Assembly (NCBI GenBank): GCA_014860625.1
Contig: JACZJJ010000046.1
Span: forward strand, 1 to 56,377
From: Bacteroidales bacterium
Lineage (GTDB): Bacteria; Bacteroidota; Bacteroidia; Bacteroidales; FEN-979
Direction of reading: 5' to 3'
DNA length: 56,377 nt
Notes under the pieces: model-generated
Told to the model about the DNA's origin: nothing
The model's input: the letters and a program-made list of their open reading frames with translations, nothing else
Database searches by the model: none
Shown: piece after piece, positions 42,164 through 51,687 of the stretch
How positions within the stretch are numbered: position 1 is the stretch's first letter
Layout: each line of letters opens with the position of its first letter
Program-made: the position numbers and the translations under genes

Positions 42164-43060
42164 CTATTCGGCTAATTTTTCTTTCAGCGAACGGAAGCCC
42201 TCTCCCAGAATCTCTGTGGCATCAATGACAGTCATGAAGGCATGAGGGTCGATCTGATGAATATATTCCTGCAGGATAGCCAGTTCTCTCCGGCTGACAA
42301 CTGTGAAAATGATCTTTCTCTCGGCCATGTTGAACATTCCATGTCCGTCAATGTAAGTTCCCCCTCTGTTCAGGTTGTTGATGATCTTGTTCCGGATCTC
42401 TTCGTGCTTATCAGAAATGATAAAGAGACTTTTGTCATAACTCAGACCTTCCATCACCACATCGATCACTTTTCCGGAAATAAAGATCACAATCCATGAA
42501 TAGAGTGGAATCTTCCAGTCCTGAAACACAGCCAGGCCAAACAAAACGATCACTGAATCAACCAGGATCATTAGCTGCCCCAGGGGGATCTTTGTGCGTC
42601 TATTGATGATCATGGCAATGATGTCTGATCCTCCTGACGTAGCTTTTGACTTAAATATCAATCCAACACCAAGCCCGATCAGAACCCCTCCGAAAATGGA
42701 AGAGAGAAGCGCATCGCCTTGAACCAGAGGCTCGTAACCCCAGAAATAGGTAAGCGTGTCAGTAAATATTGCTGTGAGGGAGAACCCCAGAACTGTCTTA
42801 AACCCAAACCGGGGACCCAATATTTTCAACCCGATCAGCGTTAATGGGATATCAAAACATAAAGCCATGAGACCGACAGGGGTTCCGAAGAGATAGTGAA
42901 GGACAATGGAGATGCCGTAAACACCTCCCGGAACAATTTTGTAAGGGGTTATAAATAAGACAAAACCGGCTGCCAGGATGAACGAACCGATAATGATCAG
43001 ACTGTAACTGAGAAACCATTTTTTTGAAAACGGTTTTTCCTTGAGGAAGAAAAATGCCAT
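42164..43060 (-). CDS. YitT family membrane protein (DUF161/DUF2179)
   Basis: 298 residues from ATG 43060. A 37-codon upstream extension contains a promoter box and is excluded. Five or six membrane helices (residues about 15-180), with VPGGVYGISIVLHYLFGTPVG and FKSKATSGGSDIIAMIINRRT typical of the family, then a C-terminal DUF2179 domain (residues about 225-285; KSLFIISDKHEEIRNKI ... GMFNMAERKIIFTVV). Function is not established. Convergent with rseP with a 1-base gap. Confidence 0.92.
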   Translation of the reverse strand: MAFFFLKEKPFSKKWFLSYSLIIIGSFILAAGFVLFITPYKIVPGGVYGISIVLHYLFGTPVGLMALCFDIPLTLIGLKILGPRFGFKTVLGFSLTAIFTDTLTYFWGYEPLVQGDALLSSIFGGVLIGLGVGLIFKSKATSGGSDIIAMIINRRTKIPLGQLMILVDSVIVLFGLAVFQDWKIPLYSWIVIFISGKVIDVVMEGLSYDKSLFIISDKHEEIRNKIINNLNRGGTYIDGHGMFNMAERKIIFTVVSRRELAILQEYIHQIDPHAFMTVIDATEILGEGFRSLKEKLAE

Positions 43061-43080
43061 AACTAACTGATTTGGGGCTG

Positions 43081-43088
43081 CAAAGTTA
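43081..43088 (-). promoter_or_regulatory. -7 promoter box (TAACTTTG) of the yitT gene
   Basis: The minus strand reads TAACTTTG, 20 bases before the ATG at 43060. It decides the start. Confidence 0.6.
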
Positions 43089-43180
43089 TTTTTTTGTGTT
43101 AAATTTGAGGGTATCATTGTGATTGCATTTTTTTTAATACTTTTACGTGCTTTTTCCACTTGCCCTAACAAGAACTGCTA

Positions 43181-44179
43181 TTGAGACGAGAACCAGGTAC
43201 ATATAAAAGCAAAATCCTGTTACACCTATCCCAAATACGGGTTGTTGTTCCAATTCTTCTTTTGGTTGTTTTTTCGATGCCGGTTGTCAGGGCTCAGCAA
43301 CTTCCGGTTCTGACACAGTACATGTTTAACCAGATGGCGTATAATCCGGGTTACGCAGGCAGTAACGGAGGGATTTGCGTCAATGGACTGATTCGTGAAC
43401 AATGGCTTGGATTTAAAGACAATGATGGAAACCGAATTGCTCCCGAATCGATCTTTCTGACTGTTGATTCCCCGATTAAGTTTCTCCACGGAGCTTTAGG
43501 GGGCAGTATCATGTCTGACAGGATCGGGTTTTTCAACAACATTGGAGTTAAAATCGGGTATGCTTTCAGAATGGATGTGGGTGCAGGTGAGTTTTCCGCC
43601 GGGATTCAGGCTAACATGATGAATTACCAGATCGACTTTGCTAAGTTTACCGGTCATATCATCCAGTCAGATGACCCTATTTTCCTGGATCCCAATAAAA
43701 AAAATGATCTGACGATCGATGCCGATCTGGGGATCTATTACGAAGTGCCGGACAAATATTATATTGGATTGTCGGCCGGACAGCTGTTCCAGTCAAAGGG
43801 CAGAAATTCTTACTTCCAGCAACGAAGAACTTATTTTTTAACAGGAGGGTATAACTGGATGTTGCCAAATTACCCTAACTTTGAGATCAAACCCTCAGCA
43901 ATTTTTGTTTACGACGGAGCGGCTTTTTCCTTTAATATTGCGGCGCTTGTTGCCTACAAAAAGAAATTCTGGGGAGGGCTGGAATATCGCTTTCAGGATG
44001 CGGTATCGCTCCTGGTTGGTGCTAATATCAAGAGTTTTCGCGTAGGGATATCCTATGACGTAAGCACTTCAGCCCTGACAAGATACAATAGCGGAAGCAT
44101 CGAAGTAATGCTGGGATACTGCTTTAAAATTGAGGTTGAGAAATACAGGAAGAGATACAAAAACACGCGTTTCTTATAA
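43181..44179 (+). CDS. PorP/SprF family T9SS outer-membrane protein
   Basis: 332 residues from TTG 43181; no ATG or GTG fits before the signal peptide, which ends near VVRAQQ. The start QLPVLTQYMFNQMAYNPGYAGSNGG is the PorP/SprF signature. The rest is a predicted beta-barrel (GGSIMSDRIGFFNNIGVKIGY, FWGGLEYRFQDAVSLLVGANI, VMLGYCFKI). In known systems PorP-like barrels sit at the outer membrane with PorK/PorN or anchor SprB-type adhesins. It is directly upstream of gldKLMN. Confidence 0.92.
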   Translation: MRREPGTYKSKILLHLSQIRVVVPILLLVVFSMPVVRAQQLPVLTQYMFNQMAYNPGYAGSNGGICVNGLIREQWLGFKDNDGNRIAPESIFLTVDSPIKFLHGALGGSIMSDRIGFFNNIGVKIGYAFRMDVGAGEFSAGIQANMMNYQIDFAKFTGHIIQSDDPIFLDPNKKNDLTIDADLGIYYEVPDKYYIGLSAGQLFQSKGRNSYFQQRRTYFLTGGYNWMLPNYPNFEIKPSAIFVYDGAAFSFNIAALVAYKKKFWGGLEYRFQDAVSLLVGANIKSFRVGISYDVSTSALTRYNSGSIEVMLGYCFKIEVEKYRKRYKNTRFL

Positions 44180-44190
44180 TTAATTTTGTA

Positions 44191-44198
44191 TATCTTTG
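44191..44198 (+). promoter_or_regulatory. -7 promoter box (TATCTTTG) of the gldKLMN operon
   Basis: TATCTTTG, with a second match TAATTTTG at 44181-44188, about 83 bases before the gldK ATG. TTTC at about 44169-44172 may be the -33 element. Confidence 0.55.
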
Positions 44199-44281
44199 CC
44201 GTTTTGTTTAGACTTTTGAGAGAAAATAAATACTAAAACCCAATACGCAGCGTTATTTTTCATCATTTAATCAGCCAAAAA

Positions 44282-45648
44282 ATGAAAAGACTGCTCATCT
44301 ATTTCGCCTTACTCCTTTTCCTGGGAAGTTGCGGAAACTCAGGTAGCGGAGAACTCACAGGGGTGAAGAACCGAAAACGTTACTACCAGCCTGATCCGTT
44401 TGGCATGGTCTATATTCCTATGGGTAGTTACACCATGGGTATTGGCGACGAAGATGTCTTGTACACACAGATCAACAACGCTAAAACAGTAACAGTCCAG
44501 TCCTTTTACATGGACCAAACAGAGGTTACCAACAATGAATACCGCCAGTTTGTTTTCTGGGTCAGAGATTCAATTGCGCGGCGTATTCTTGGCGAGGTTC
44601 AACCTGATCTCTACCTGGTATCGGAGAATGAAAAGACCGGTGAGGTTTACGATCCCCCGTTCCTTAACTGGGAAACGAAACTTGAGTGGGACTCCGAAGA
44701 ACAGGATGTGAGGGATGCGTTGGCTGACATGTATCTTCCCGAGGAAGAGAGGTTCTTCAGAAGGAAAGAGATCGACACAAGGAAGCTCTATTATGAGTAT
44801 TACTTTGTCGACCTGAAAGCGGCGGCAGCAAAAGATTATTCACAGGGTGGAGATGTCAAGGATGCTGGTCTGGCTAACCGTCCGCAAGGGTTAAAAGACC
44901 GCTCTGTATATGTTCGTAAAGAGGTCATCAACGTATATCCTGATACCCTTTGCTGGATTCATGATTATGTTTACTCCTTCAATGATCCGAGTACAGAAAA
45001 ATATTTTTGGCACCCTGCTTACGACAACTATCCTGTCGTGGGTGTGACATGGAAACAGGCCAAGGCCTTCTGTGTATGGAGAACCCAACTGAAAAACAGC
45101 TTTCTCTACGGCAAAAAAGGAGAGACTGCAATCAGTGATTTCCGTCTTCCTTCAGAAGCAGAATGGGAATGGGCTGCCCGGGGTGGCTACGATGGAAACC
45201 CCTATCCGTGGGGTGGTCCTTATACCCGTAACGATAAAGGGTGTTTTCTGGCAACTTCAAGCCTTTAAGAGGTGATTACATTGATGATGGCGGCGCTCAA
45301 ACGGTTGTTGTAGCTCACTATCCTGCCAACGATTTCGGGCTGTATGATATGTCGGGCAACGTAGCTGAATGGACTAATTCTGCCTTCCATCCCTCATCAT
45401 ACAATTTTGCGTGGGATTTGAATCCTGACTATCAATACAACGCCAAAGATGCAGATCCTCCCGCTTTGAAAAGAAAGGTGGTCAGGGGAGGTTCCTGGAA
45501 AGATGTTGCCTATTATCTTAGAGTTTCTTCCCGTGCATATGAGTACCAGGATACGTCCAAATGTTATGTGGGATTCCGTTGTGTCCAGAATTATCTGGGT
45601 CGCCAGAAGGATGATAATCCGGCTCGTGCTTCAAAAGTTTATAAATAA
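44282..45648 (+). pseudogene. gldK: GldK/PorK T9SS ring lipoprotein, split by a one-base frameshift
   Basis: The frame from ATG 44282 stops at 45266-45268; the continuation is in the next frame from 45253 to the TAA at 45646-45648. Restoring one A in GCAAC (45251-45255) gives CFLANFKPLRGDY and a ~455-residue protein. Lipobox LGSC (Cys17). The FGE-sulfatase-like domain has PFGMVYIPMGSYTMGIG, MDQTEVTNNEYRQFVFW, FRLPSEAEWEWAARGGYDG, MSGNVAEWTNSAFHPSSYN and VVRGGSWKDVAYYL. GldK forms the outer-membrane ring of the T9SS with GldN. The gene may be intact in the cell if this is a sequencing error. Confidence 0.9.
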
Positions 45649-45739
45649 TTATACGTAAGAAGCAACCATTGAGCCTAACATTTGTAATAGTAGACTGTAA
45701 AACTATAGTTTAACCAACCTAAATTAACACAGAAACACA

Positions 45740-46915
45740 ATGGGTTTAGCACAATTAGTAAGAACAAGGGGTTACCGGAACTTCATGTCGAAGCTTTACG
45801 GATGGGGAGCATCCGTCGTAATCATTGGCGCCCTTTTCAAAATCAACCACTATACAGGCGCAGACATCATGCTGATCATTGGTCTGGGAACTGAATCGAT
45901 CATTTTCTTCTTTTCAGCCTTTGAACCGCCTCACGTTGAGCCCGATTGGAGTTTAGTCTACCCTCAACTGGGAGGCATATATCACAATGGCGTTGATGAA
46001 GATGGTAAGCCCACGGGAACTGTCACGCAAGAGCTCGACAAAATGTTGGAAAAGGCTAAGATAGGACCGGAACTTGTGGAAAGCCTTGGGAACGGTTTAC
46101 GAAGTTTGTCTGAAACAACTGCACAGCTTTCAAATGTAAGCAATGCATCGGTTGCGAATGACCAGTACGTAAGTACCCTCAAAAATGCTACAGAGTCTGT
46201 TTCTGAATTATCTGCCTCTTACTCTAAAACAGCAAAAACTCTCAATGAAACCACATCTGTTTCAGAAACCCAACTCGAGAACATGCAGGCTGCATCCAAG
46301 GGCGCTGCCAACCTGTCTGGTGTTTATGCACGCGTTGCAGAAACCCTGAACGAAGAGGTAACACTGAATAAAGATCTCAATTCAAGCCTTGCCAATCTGG
46401 CTGATACCTCAAACAGGTTTGTGGAGAAATACAATGAATCTGCTGAGATTCTTTCAAAAACAACTGCCGCGCTTAGTCACACAGCAACTCATGGTGAAAA
46501 CTACAACGAGCAGTTGCAAAAAATCTCAAGCAACCTTTCTGCATTGAACGCTATGTACGAGCTCAATCTGCAGAATTCTAACGAACAGATGGAGCATTCC
46601 AACCGGTTCAATCAGGTACTTCGTCAATTGGTTCAGAACCTTGACGAATCTTCTGTTAATTCTGGCCAATACAAAGAAAACCTGGCTGCTTTAAATGTAG
46701 CTGTTGTTGATCAGCTTCAGGTTACTACCAAACAGGTGGACATCACAGGACAAATGCACGATTCTATTTCCCAGTTCCTTGCCAACATGAACGAGTCGGT
46801 AGAACGCACCGGCAGATTCAAGGATGAGGTCAATACCCTGGCTCAAAACGTTGCTGCCCTTAATAAAGTTTATGGCAACATGCTTTCAGCCATGAACGCA
46901 AATCCAAACAAATAA
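45740..46915 (+). CDS. gldL: GldL/PorL T9SS motor protein
   Basis: 391 residues. Two membrane helices near the N-terminus (about 22-40 and 46-64) are separated by FKINHYTGAD; the proton-channel Glu is in GTESIIFFFSAFEPPHVEPDW. The long cytoplasmic part (about 110-385) is rich in Asn, Ser, Thr and Leu with heptad-like spacing and recurring blocks such as SNLSALNAMYELNLQN and QNVAALNKVYGNML, so probably coiled. It is longer than the F. johnsoniae protein (about 215). With GldM it forms the proton-driven motor of secretion and gliding. Confidence 0.95.
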   Translation: MGLAQLVRTRGYRNFMSKLYGWGASVVIIGALFKINHYTGADIMLIIGLGTESIIFFFSAFEPPHVEPDWSLVYPQLGGIYHNGVDEDGKPTGTVTQELDKMLEKAKIGPELVESLGNGLRSLSETTAQLSNVSNASVANDQYVSTLKNATESVSELSASYSKTAKTLNETTSVSETQLENMQAASKGAANLSGVYARVAETLNEEVTLNKDLNSSLANLADTSNRFVEKYNESAEILSKTTAALSHTATHGENYNEQLQKISSNLSALNAMYELNLQNSNEQMEHSNRFNQVLRQLVQNLDESSVNSGQYKENLAALNVAVVDQLQVTTKQVDITGQMHDSISQFLANMNESVERTGRFKDEVNTLAQNVAALNKVYGNMLSAMNANPNK

Positions 46916-46963
46916 CAAGGGTAACAAAGTCGGAGAGATTCACCTAAAAAAACGCATAGATTA

Positions 46964-48565
46964 ATGGCTGGATATAAGGAGACACCGAGGCAAAAGATGA
47001 TCGGAATGCTGTATTTGGTACTTACAGCACTTCTGGCATTGAATGTTTCGAAAGAAATCCTGGAGGCATTTGTGGTAGTTAATGAAACGATGGAGACCAC
47101 AAACCAGAACTTTTCGACGAAACTTGACGCCTCATTAAGCAAATTTAAAGGTCAGTACCTGATGGCTCCTGATAAGGTCGGACCTTATTGGGGTCGTGCC
47201 CAGGAGGCTCAACAACTTTCTGAAACCCTGATTAATTACATTGACTCATTGAAATTCGCAGTTATCCAGGAAACAGAAAAGCTTCAGACAATTCAGGAGG
47301 CCGGAAATAAAAAACTCGCGGATATTGCCCGAAAAGACAACTACGATATCCCCACACAGTTTTTTATAGGCCAATCCCAGGACGGCACAAACTGCCTGGC
47401 GGCAACCCTCAAAGATCGAATTGCCGAATACCGGGAAAAGATGATCCTCCTGGTCGATTCACAATACAGGTCAGTCATTCAGATAGGCCTGAATACTGAT
47501 GGGCCGTACTACAATGCACAGGGCAGAGAACAGAACTGGCAGATGCACAATTTTTACCGGACGATTCTGGCTGCAACAGTTACGATTTTGAATGAGTTGA
47601 AGGCTGAAGTGCTGAACGCCGAATTTGACGTGGTCAATAACCTAATGGCATCAGTCACGGCAGAAGACTGGAAGTTTGATGAAATCCGGGCGAAGGTTAT
47701 CCCGAGATCAAACTATGTTTTTATCGGTGAAGAGTACCAGGCCGAGATTTTGGTTGCGGCATATGATACAAAGCAGAATCCGAATGTGGTTTACCTCTTC
47801 GGAGCTGACACGCTGACACCGGCCAACTTCAGAAATGCCACACCTCTTGAGGGAACTGGTGGATTTGTAAATCTCAAACTGCCTGCTACATCAGAAGGAT
47901 TAAAACGCTTCGCTGGAATCATTAAGATTATCAGCCCTCTGGGAGACACAATGTCTTTCCATTTCAAGGATGAATACATCGTTGCCAAACCAGCGCTAAC
48001 CATCTCTCCCACTAAAATGAATGTATTTTATGTGGGTGTTGAGAATCCCGTTTCTATCTCTGTTCCGGGTGGTCCGGAGCGCGTGATGCCTTCAATCTCT
48101 GAAGGTAAAATTAGGGCGGATGGTGATAGTTGGATGGTTTATGACCTTCCGAAAGGACCGAAAGAGGCAATCATTACTGTAAATGCGATTTTTGCCGGGA
48201 AGTCGAAGAATATGGGCTCCAGCACATTCAGACTTAAAATTGTTCCCGATCCGATTGCTACCATCGGAGGCAAAAGCGACGGTGTTGTTTCTAAAAGCAT
48301 TATTCTTGCAGGTCCATATCTTGTGGCTGAAATGCCGGCCTGGTTTGATTTCGACCTGAGGTATACTGTGATTTCCTATACCTTCGTTACGGATAATGCC
48401 GGATACATTACTGAGATTCCAGTTCAGGGGAATCGTCTCACCCAGGAAATTACTCAGGTTATCCAGGGTGCAAAGAAAAACAAGCGGATCTGGTTTGAGG
48501 ATATCGTTGTAAGAGGACCAGACGGAGAAAGAAACATCGCAAACATTGGATTGAAGATCAATTAA
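46964..48565 (+). CDS. gldM: GldM/PorM T9SS motor protein
   Basis: 533 residues. One N-terminal helix (about 13-33, MIGMLYLVLTALLALNVSKE) after AGYKETPRQK, with the Arg-rich start typical of GldM. Then a helical domain (about 40-215) and three immunoglobulin-like domains (about 220-530), with AKPALTISPTKMNVFYVGVENP-type strands. It spans the periplasm from the GldL complex to the GldK/GldN ring and transmits rotation. Forty-eight bases after gldL. Confidence 0.95.
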   Translation: MAGYKETPRQKMIGMLYLVLTALLALNVSKEILEAFVVVNETMETTNQNFSTKLDASLSKFKGQYLMAPDKVGPYWGRAQEAQQLSETLINYIDSLKFAVIQETEKLQTIQEAGNKKLADIARKDNYDIPTQFFIGQSQDGTNCLAATLKDRIAEYREKMILLVDSQYRSVIQIGLNTDGPYYNAQGREQNWQMHNFYRTILAATVTILNELKAEVLNAEFDVVNNLMASVTAEDWKFDEIRAKVIPRSNYVFIGEEYQAEILVAAYDTKQNPNVVYLFGADTLTPANFRNATPLEGTGGFVNLKLPATSEGLKRFAGIIKIISPLGDTMSFHFKDEYIVAKPALTISPTKMNVFYVGVENPVSISVPGGPERVMPSISEGKIRADGDSWMVYDLPKGPKEAIITVNAIFAGKSKNMGSSTFRLKIVPDPIATIGGKSDGVVSKSIILAGPYLVAEMPAWFDFDLRYTVISYTFVTDNAGYITEIPVQGNRLTQEITQVIQGAKKNKRIWFEDIVVRGPDGERNIANIGLKIN

Positions 48566-48589
48566 TTTCCTAAGATACAGGGAGGCCCT

Positions 48590-49441
48590 ATGAAAAAATT
48601 GCTCATGATCGTTTTAATTGCCACGTGTTTCACGGGATTAAGACTGACTACCTTCGGACAGGTGCTTGAAGCTCCACCAAGGGATGGAATTTTCGATAAA
48701 TCGGCCATTGTCGAGCTGCAGCCAATTCCGTATGTGCACCTCCGGGAAGGAGATATCGTATGGACAAAACGGATATGGAGAACCGTTGACATGCGGGAGA
48801 AACTCAATCTTCCCTATTACTATCCGGAACAACCCCAGGCAGGATGGAAGAGCCTTGTACAAGTCATGCTTGATGGCCTGCGTGAAGGAACCATTACAGC
48901 GTATTCAACCACCAACGACGAGTTCCTCTATCCGATTACCTACAGGGAGATGATGGATAAACTTCAACAACCTCAAACAGTTAATATCAAAAGGCCCGAT
49001 GGAAGCGATTTTGATACAACCATTACAAAACCGTTCTACGCCTCTGATGTAAAGAAATTCATGATCAAAGAAGATTGGTTCTTTGACAAGCAACGCTCTG
49101 TTTTTGAGGTTCGGATTCTTGGCATATGCCCACTGATGGCCAGTTATGATGACCTCACGGGCGAATACCGCGGAGATATTAAACTCTTTTGGATCTATTT
49201 TCCAGAATGCCGGAATGTCTTTGCCCACAACGAGATCTTCAACATGAAGAATGGCTCTGCCGGCAGACTCAGTTACGACGATGCATTCACCAAGCGCATT
49301 TTTGCCAGCTACATTACAAAGTTTGAAAACGTATACGACCGTCAGATCACCCAGTATGCTACTGGCGTTGATGCCCTTCTTGAATCTGAAAGAGCGAAAA
49401 ACCAGATCTTCGAATTCGAAGAAGGCCTCTGGGAATATTAA
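48590..49441 (+). CDS. gldN: GldN/PorN T9SS ring protein
   Basis: 283 residues with a signal peptide (cleavage near TTFGQ). GldN features: PPRDGIFDKSAIVELQPIPYV, then DIVWTKRIWRTVDMREKLNLP, RYFASDVKKFMIKED-like FYASDVKKFMIKEDW, and LGICPLMASYDDLTGE. A GGGAGG ribosome-binding site lies just before the ATG. GldN binds GldK to form the periplasmic side of the outer-membrane ring. Last gene of the operon; a strong hairpin follows. Confidence 0.95.
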   Translation: MKKLLMIVLIATCFTGLRLTTFGQVLEAPPRDGIFDKSAIVELQPIPYVHLREGDIVWTKRIWRTVDMREKLNLPYYYPEQPQAGWKSLVQVMLDGLREGTITAYSTTNDEFLYPITYREMMDKLQQPQTVNIKRPDGSDFDTTITKPFYASDVKKFMIKEDWFFDKQRSVFEVRILGICPLMASYDDLTGEYRGDIKLFWIYFPECRNVFAHNEIFNMKNGSAGRLSYDDAFTKRIFASYITKFENVYDRQITQYATGVDALLESERAKNQIFEFEEGLWEY

Positions 49442-49453
49442 TAAATACAATCA

Positions 49454-49495
49454 AAAAAAAGTAGGGGCAATTCACGAATTGCCCCTACTTTTTTT
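49454..49495. terminator. Perfect 20-bp hairpin after gldN (bidirectional terminator or REP-like element)
   Basis: Arms 49454-49473 and 49476-49495 are perfectly complementary with only AC between them; each ends in a run of seven or eight A or T. This has the form of an intrinsic terminator in both directions. A second, partial copy of the core (GGGCATGAATTGCCCC, 49498-49513) follows at once, which suggests a dispersed inverted-repeat element rather than a simple terminator. Confidence 0.8.
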
Positions 49496-49534
49496 ATGGG
49501 CATGAATTGCCCCATTTTTTTTACCTTCGTCATC

Positions 49535-51640
49535 GTGGTTCAGCCATTTTTATCAACACCGATCGAATACCTGAAGGGCGTTGGGCCCATAAGGGGAGAA
49601 TTGCTCCGAAAGGAGCTTCAGGTTAATACATTTGGCGAATTACTCTCGTACTTTCCATTCAGATATGTCGACAGGAGTAAGTTTTTCAGGATAGCAGATA
49701 TCCGTGAAGAGGTGGCATTCATCCAGGTAAAAGCGGTTCTCAGGTCGACTCAAACAGTTGGTGCTCCGCGATCTAAAAGACTGGTTGCCACAGTAGAAGA
49801 TCATACAGGCACCCTGGATCTGGTATGGTTTAAAGGGCACAAATGGGTAGCCGATAAACTGTTCCCGGGAAGAGAATATGTAATTTTCGGCCGGCCTACA
49901 CGATTCAGTGGGCGATGGAACATCGCCCATCCGGAGCTTGAATTAGCCTCAGACCAGCCCCCTCCGCTGAATGAGATACTGAGACCATTCTATTCGTCTT
50001 CCGAGAAGCTGAAGGCGAAAGGCCTCGACAGCAGAGGAATATCCAAACTAGTAAGTAACCTGTTGCTTCTTGATAAGTTCTATGTGCCTGAGACCATCCC
50101 CGGGGAAATCCTTCAATCACTGAAACTGATTCAACGTCAGGAGGCTTTTGTAAACATCCATTTTCCAGGGAGTCCAGACCAGCTGAAACGAGCACAGACC
50201 AGGCTGAAGTTTGAGGAGCTTTTTTTTATTCAGCTTCGTCTGATACAACAGAAATTTTTTCGACTGAACAAGCAAGAGGGAATTCGGTTTACACATATTG
50301 GAGAGTATGTAAACAGATTCTACAGCCATCACCTCACTTTCGAGCTTACCGGTGCTCAAAAACGGGTGATCAAGGAGATTCGCGCCGACCTGGGTTCTGG
50401 TAAGCAGATGAACCGTTTGCTCCAGGGTGACGTTGGAAGCGGAAAAACCCTGGTTGCCCTCATGACAATGCTGATCGCACTCGATAACGGCTATCAGGCA
50501 TGCATCATGGCCCCTACAGAGATTCTTGCCAACCAGCATTTTCAAACAATCAGCACCATGGTGAAAGACATGGGCGTGGAGGTAAGGCTCCTTACAGGAT
50601 CCACTAAAAGTGCTGACAGAAAGGAGATTCAGGAGAGCCTGATCGGGGGAGATATCCATTTCATGATAGGCACGCATGCACTACTGGAGGAGTATGTCAG
50701 GTTTAAGAACCTTGGACTGGTAGTGATTGATGAACAACACCGGTTTGGCGTGGCTCAACGGGCGAAACTGTGGGATAAAAACAAGGTCACTCCGCATGTT
50801 TTAGTCATGACAGCCACCCCAATCCCACGTACACTGGCCATGACACTTTATGGAGATCTGGATGCATCCGTCATCGATGAGATGCCCCCAGGCAGGAAGC
50901 CCGTGGTAACCCGTCATGCATTCGAGTCGAAACGGCTTGAACTGTTCGGTTTCCTCAAGAAGAAAATAAAGGAAGGACGGCAGGTTTATATTGTCTACCC
51001 ATTGATCAAAGAGTCGGAGTCGATGGATCTGAAAAACCTGATGGAGGGTTATGATGCGGTTGTCAGGGAGTTTCCGCTACCCGACTTTGCCATCAGTATA
51101 GTTCACGGACAGATGAAGCCGGCCAACAAAGACTATGAGATGCAACGATTTATCAGGAAGCAGACTCAGATCATGGTAGCAACCACGGTCATCGAAGTTG
51201 GCGTGGACATCCCAAATGCTTCCGTGATGGTGATTGAAAATGCCGAGCGGTTTGGGCTGTCACAACTGCATCAGCTACGCGGCAGGGTAGGCCGGGGATC
51301 AGACCAGTCCTTCTGTATCCTGATGACTTCGGATAAACTAACCAATGATGCCCGCAAACGAATCCAAACCATGGTACATACAACAGATGGGTTTGCAATT
51401 GCCGAAACCGATCTGCAGCTTCGTGGGCCCGGCGACCTGGAAGGGACACAACAGAGCGGCATCCTGGATCTGAAAATTGCCGATATTGTCAAAGACGAAA
51501 AGGTGCTGAAATACTGCAGGAGTCTGGCTCTCCGGATCATTGAAGAGGATCCGGGGCTGGAACGTCCCGAAAACGAACGATTGAACCATCACCTCCGGAT
51601 GATTCATAAATACGAGCATAACTGGGGGCTTATCAGCTAA
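49535..51640 (+). CDS. recG: ATP-dependent DNA helicase RecG
   Basis: 701 residues from GTG 49535. The ATG at 49496 lies inside the hairpin repeat and adds a non-homologous MGMNCPIFFTF, so it is rejected, though it cannot be excluded. The N-terminal wedge/OB domain starts at STPIEYLKGVGPIRGELL; helicase motifs are GDVGSGKTLVALM (Walker A), VVIDEQHRFGVAQR (DEQH box), MTATPIPRTLAMTLYGD and IENAERFGLSQLHQLRGRVGRG. It remodels stalled replication forks and recombination intermediates. A near-consensus promoter box TACCTTCG (49522-49529) lies just before the GTG. Confidence 0.94.
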   Translation: MVQPFLSTPIEYLKGVGPIRGELLRKELQVNTFGELLSYFPFRYVDRSKFFRIADIREEVAFIQVKAVLRSTQTVGAPRSKRLVATVEDHTGTLDLVWFKGHKWVADKLFPGREYVIFGRPTRFSGRWNIAHPELELASDQPPPLNEILRPFYSSSEKLKAKGLDSRGISKLVSNLLLLDKFYVPETIPGEILQSLKLIQRQEAFVNIHFPGSPDQLKRAQTRLKFEELFFIQLRLIQQKFFRLNKQEGIRFTHIGEYVNRFYSHHLTFELTGAQKRVIKEIRADLGSGKQMNRLLQGDVGSGKTLVALMTMLIALDNGYQACIMAPTEILANQHFQTISTMVKDMGVEVRLLTGSTKSADRKEIQESLIGGDIHFMIGTHALLEEYVRFKNLGLVVIDEQHRFGVAQRAKLWDKNKVTPHVLVMTATPIPRTLAMTLYGDLDASVIDEMPPGRKPVVTRHAFESKRLELFGFLKKKIKEGRQVYIVYPLIKESESMDLKNLMEGYDAVVREFPLPDFAISIVHGQMKPANKDYEMQRFIRKQTQIMVATTVIEVGVDIPNASVMVIENAERFGLSQLHQLRGRVGRGSDQSFCILMTSDKLTNDARKRIQTMVHTTDGFAIAETDLQLRGPGDLEGTQQSGILDLKIADIVKDEKVLKYCRSLALRIIEEDPGLERPENERLNHHLRMIHKYEHNWGLIS

Positions 51641-51658
51641 CCTTACGGATATTATCCC

Positions 51659-51666
51659 TAATTTTG
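51659..51666 (+). promoter_or_regulatory. -7 promoter box (TAATTTTG) of pheT
   Basis: TAATTTTG, 21 bases before the ATG at 51688, within the apparent eight-codon extension of the frame. Confidence 0.6.
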
Positions 51667-51687
51667 CCCCTTTTAACCGAAAGATCA

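Noticed and set aside
45241-45268. Programmed ribosomal frameshifting in gldK.
   Set aside because: No slippery heptamer or downstream structure was recognised, and the defect is explained by one missing A in a conserved segment.
49496-49534. ATG start at 49496 for RecG.
   Set aside because: It lies in the inverted-repeat element and encodes residues unlike RecG N-termini; the GTG at 49535 fits better, though this is not certain.
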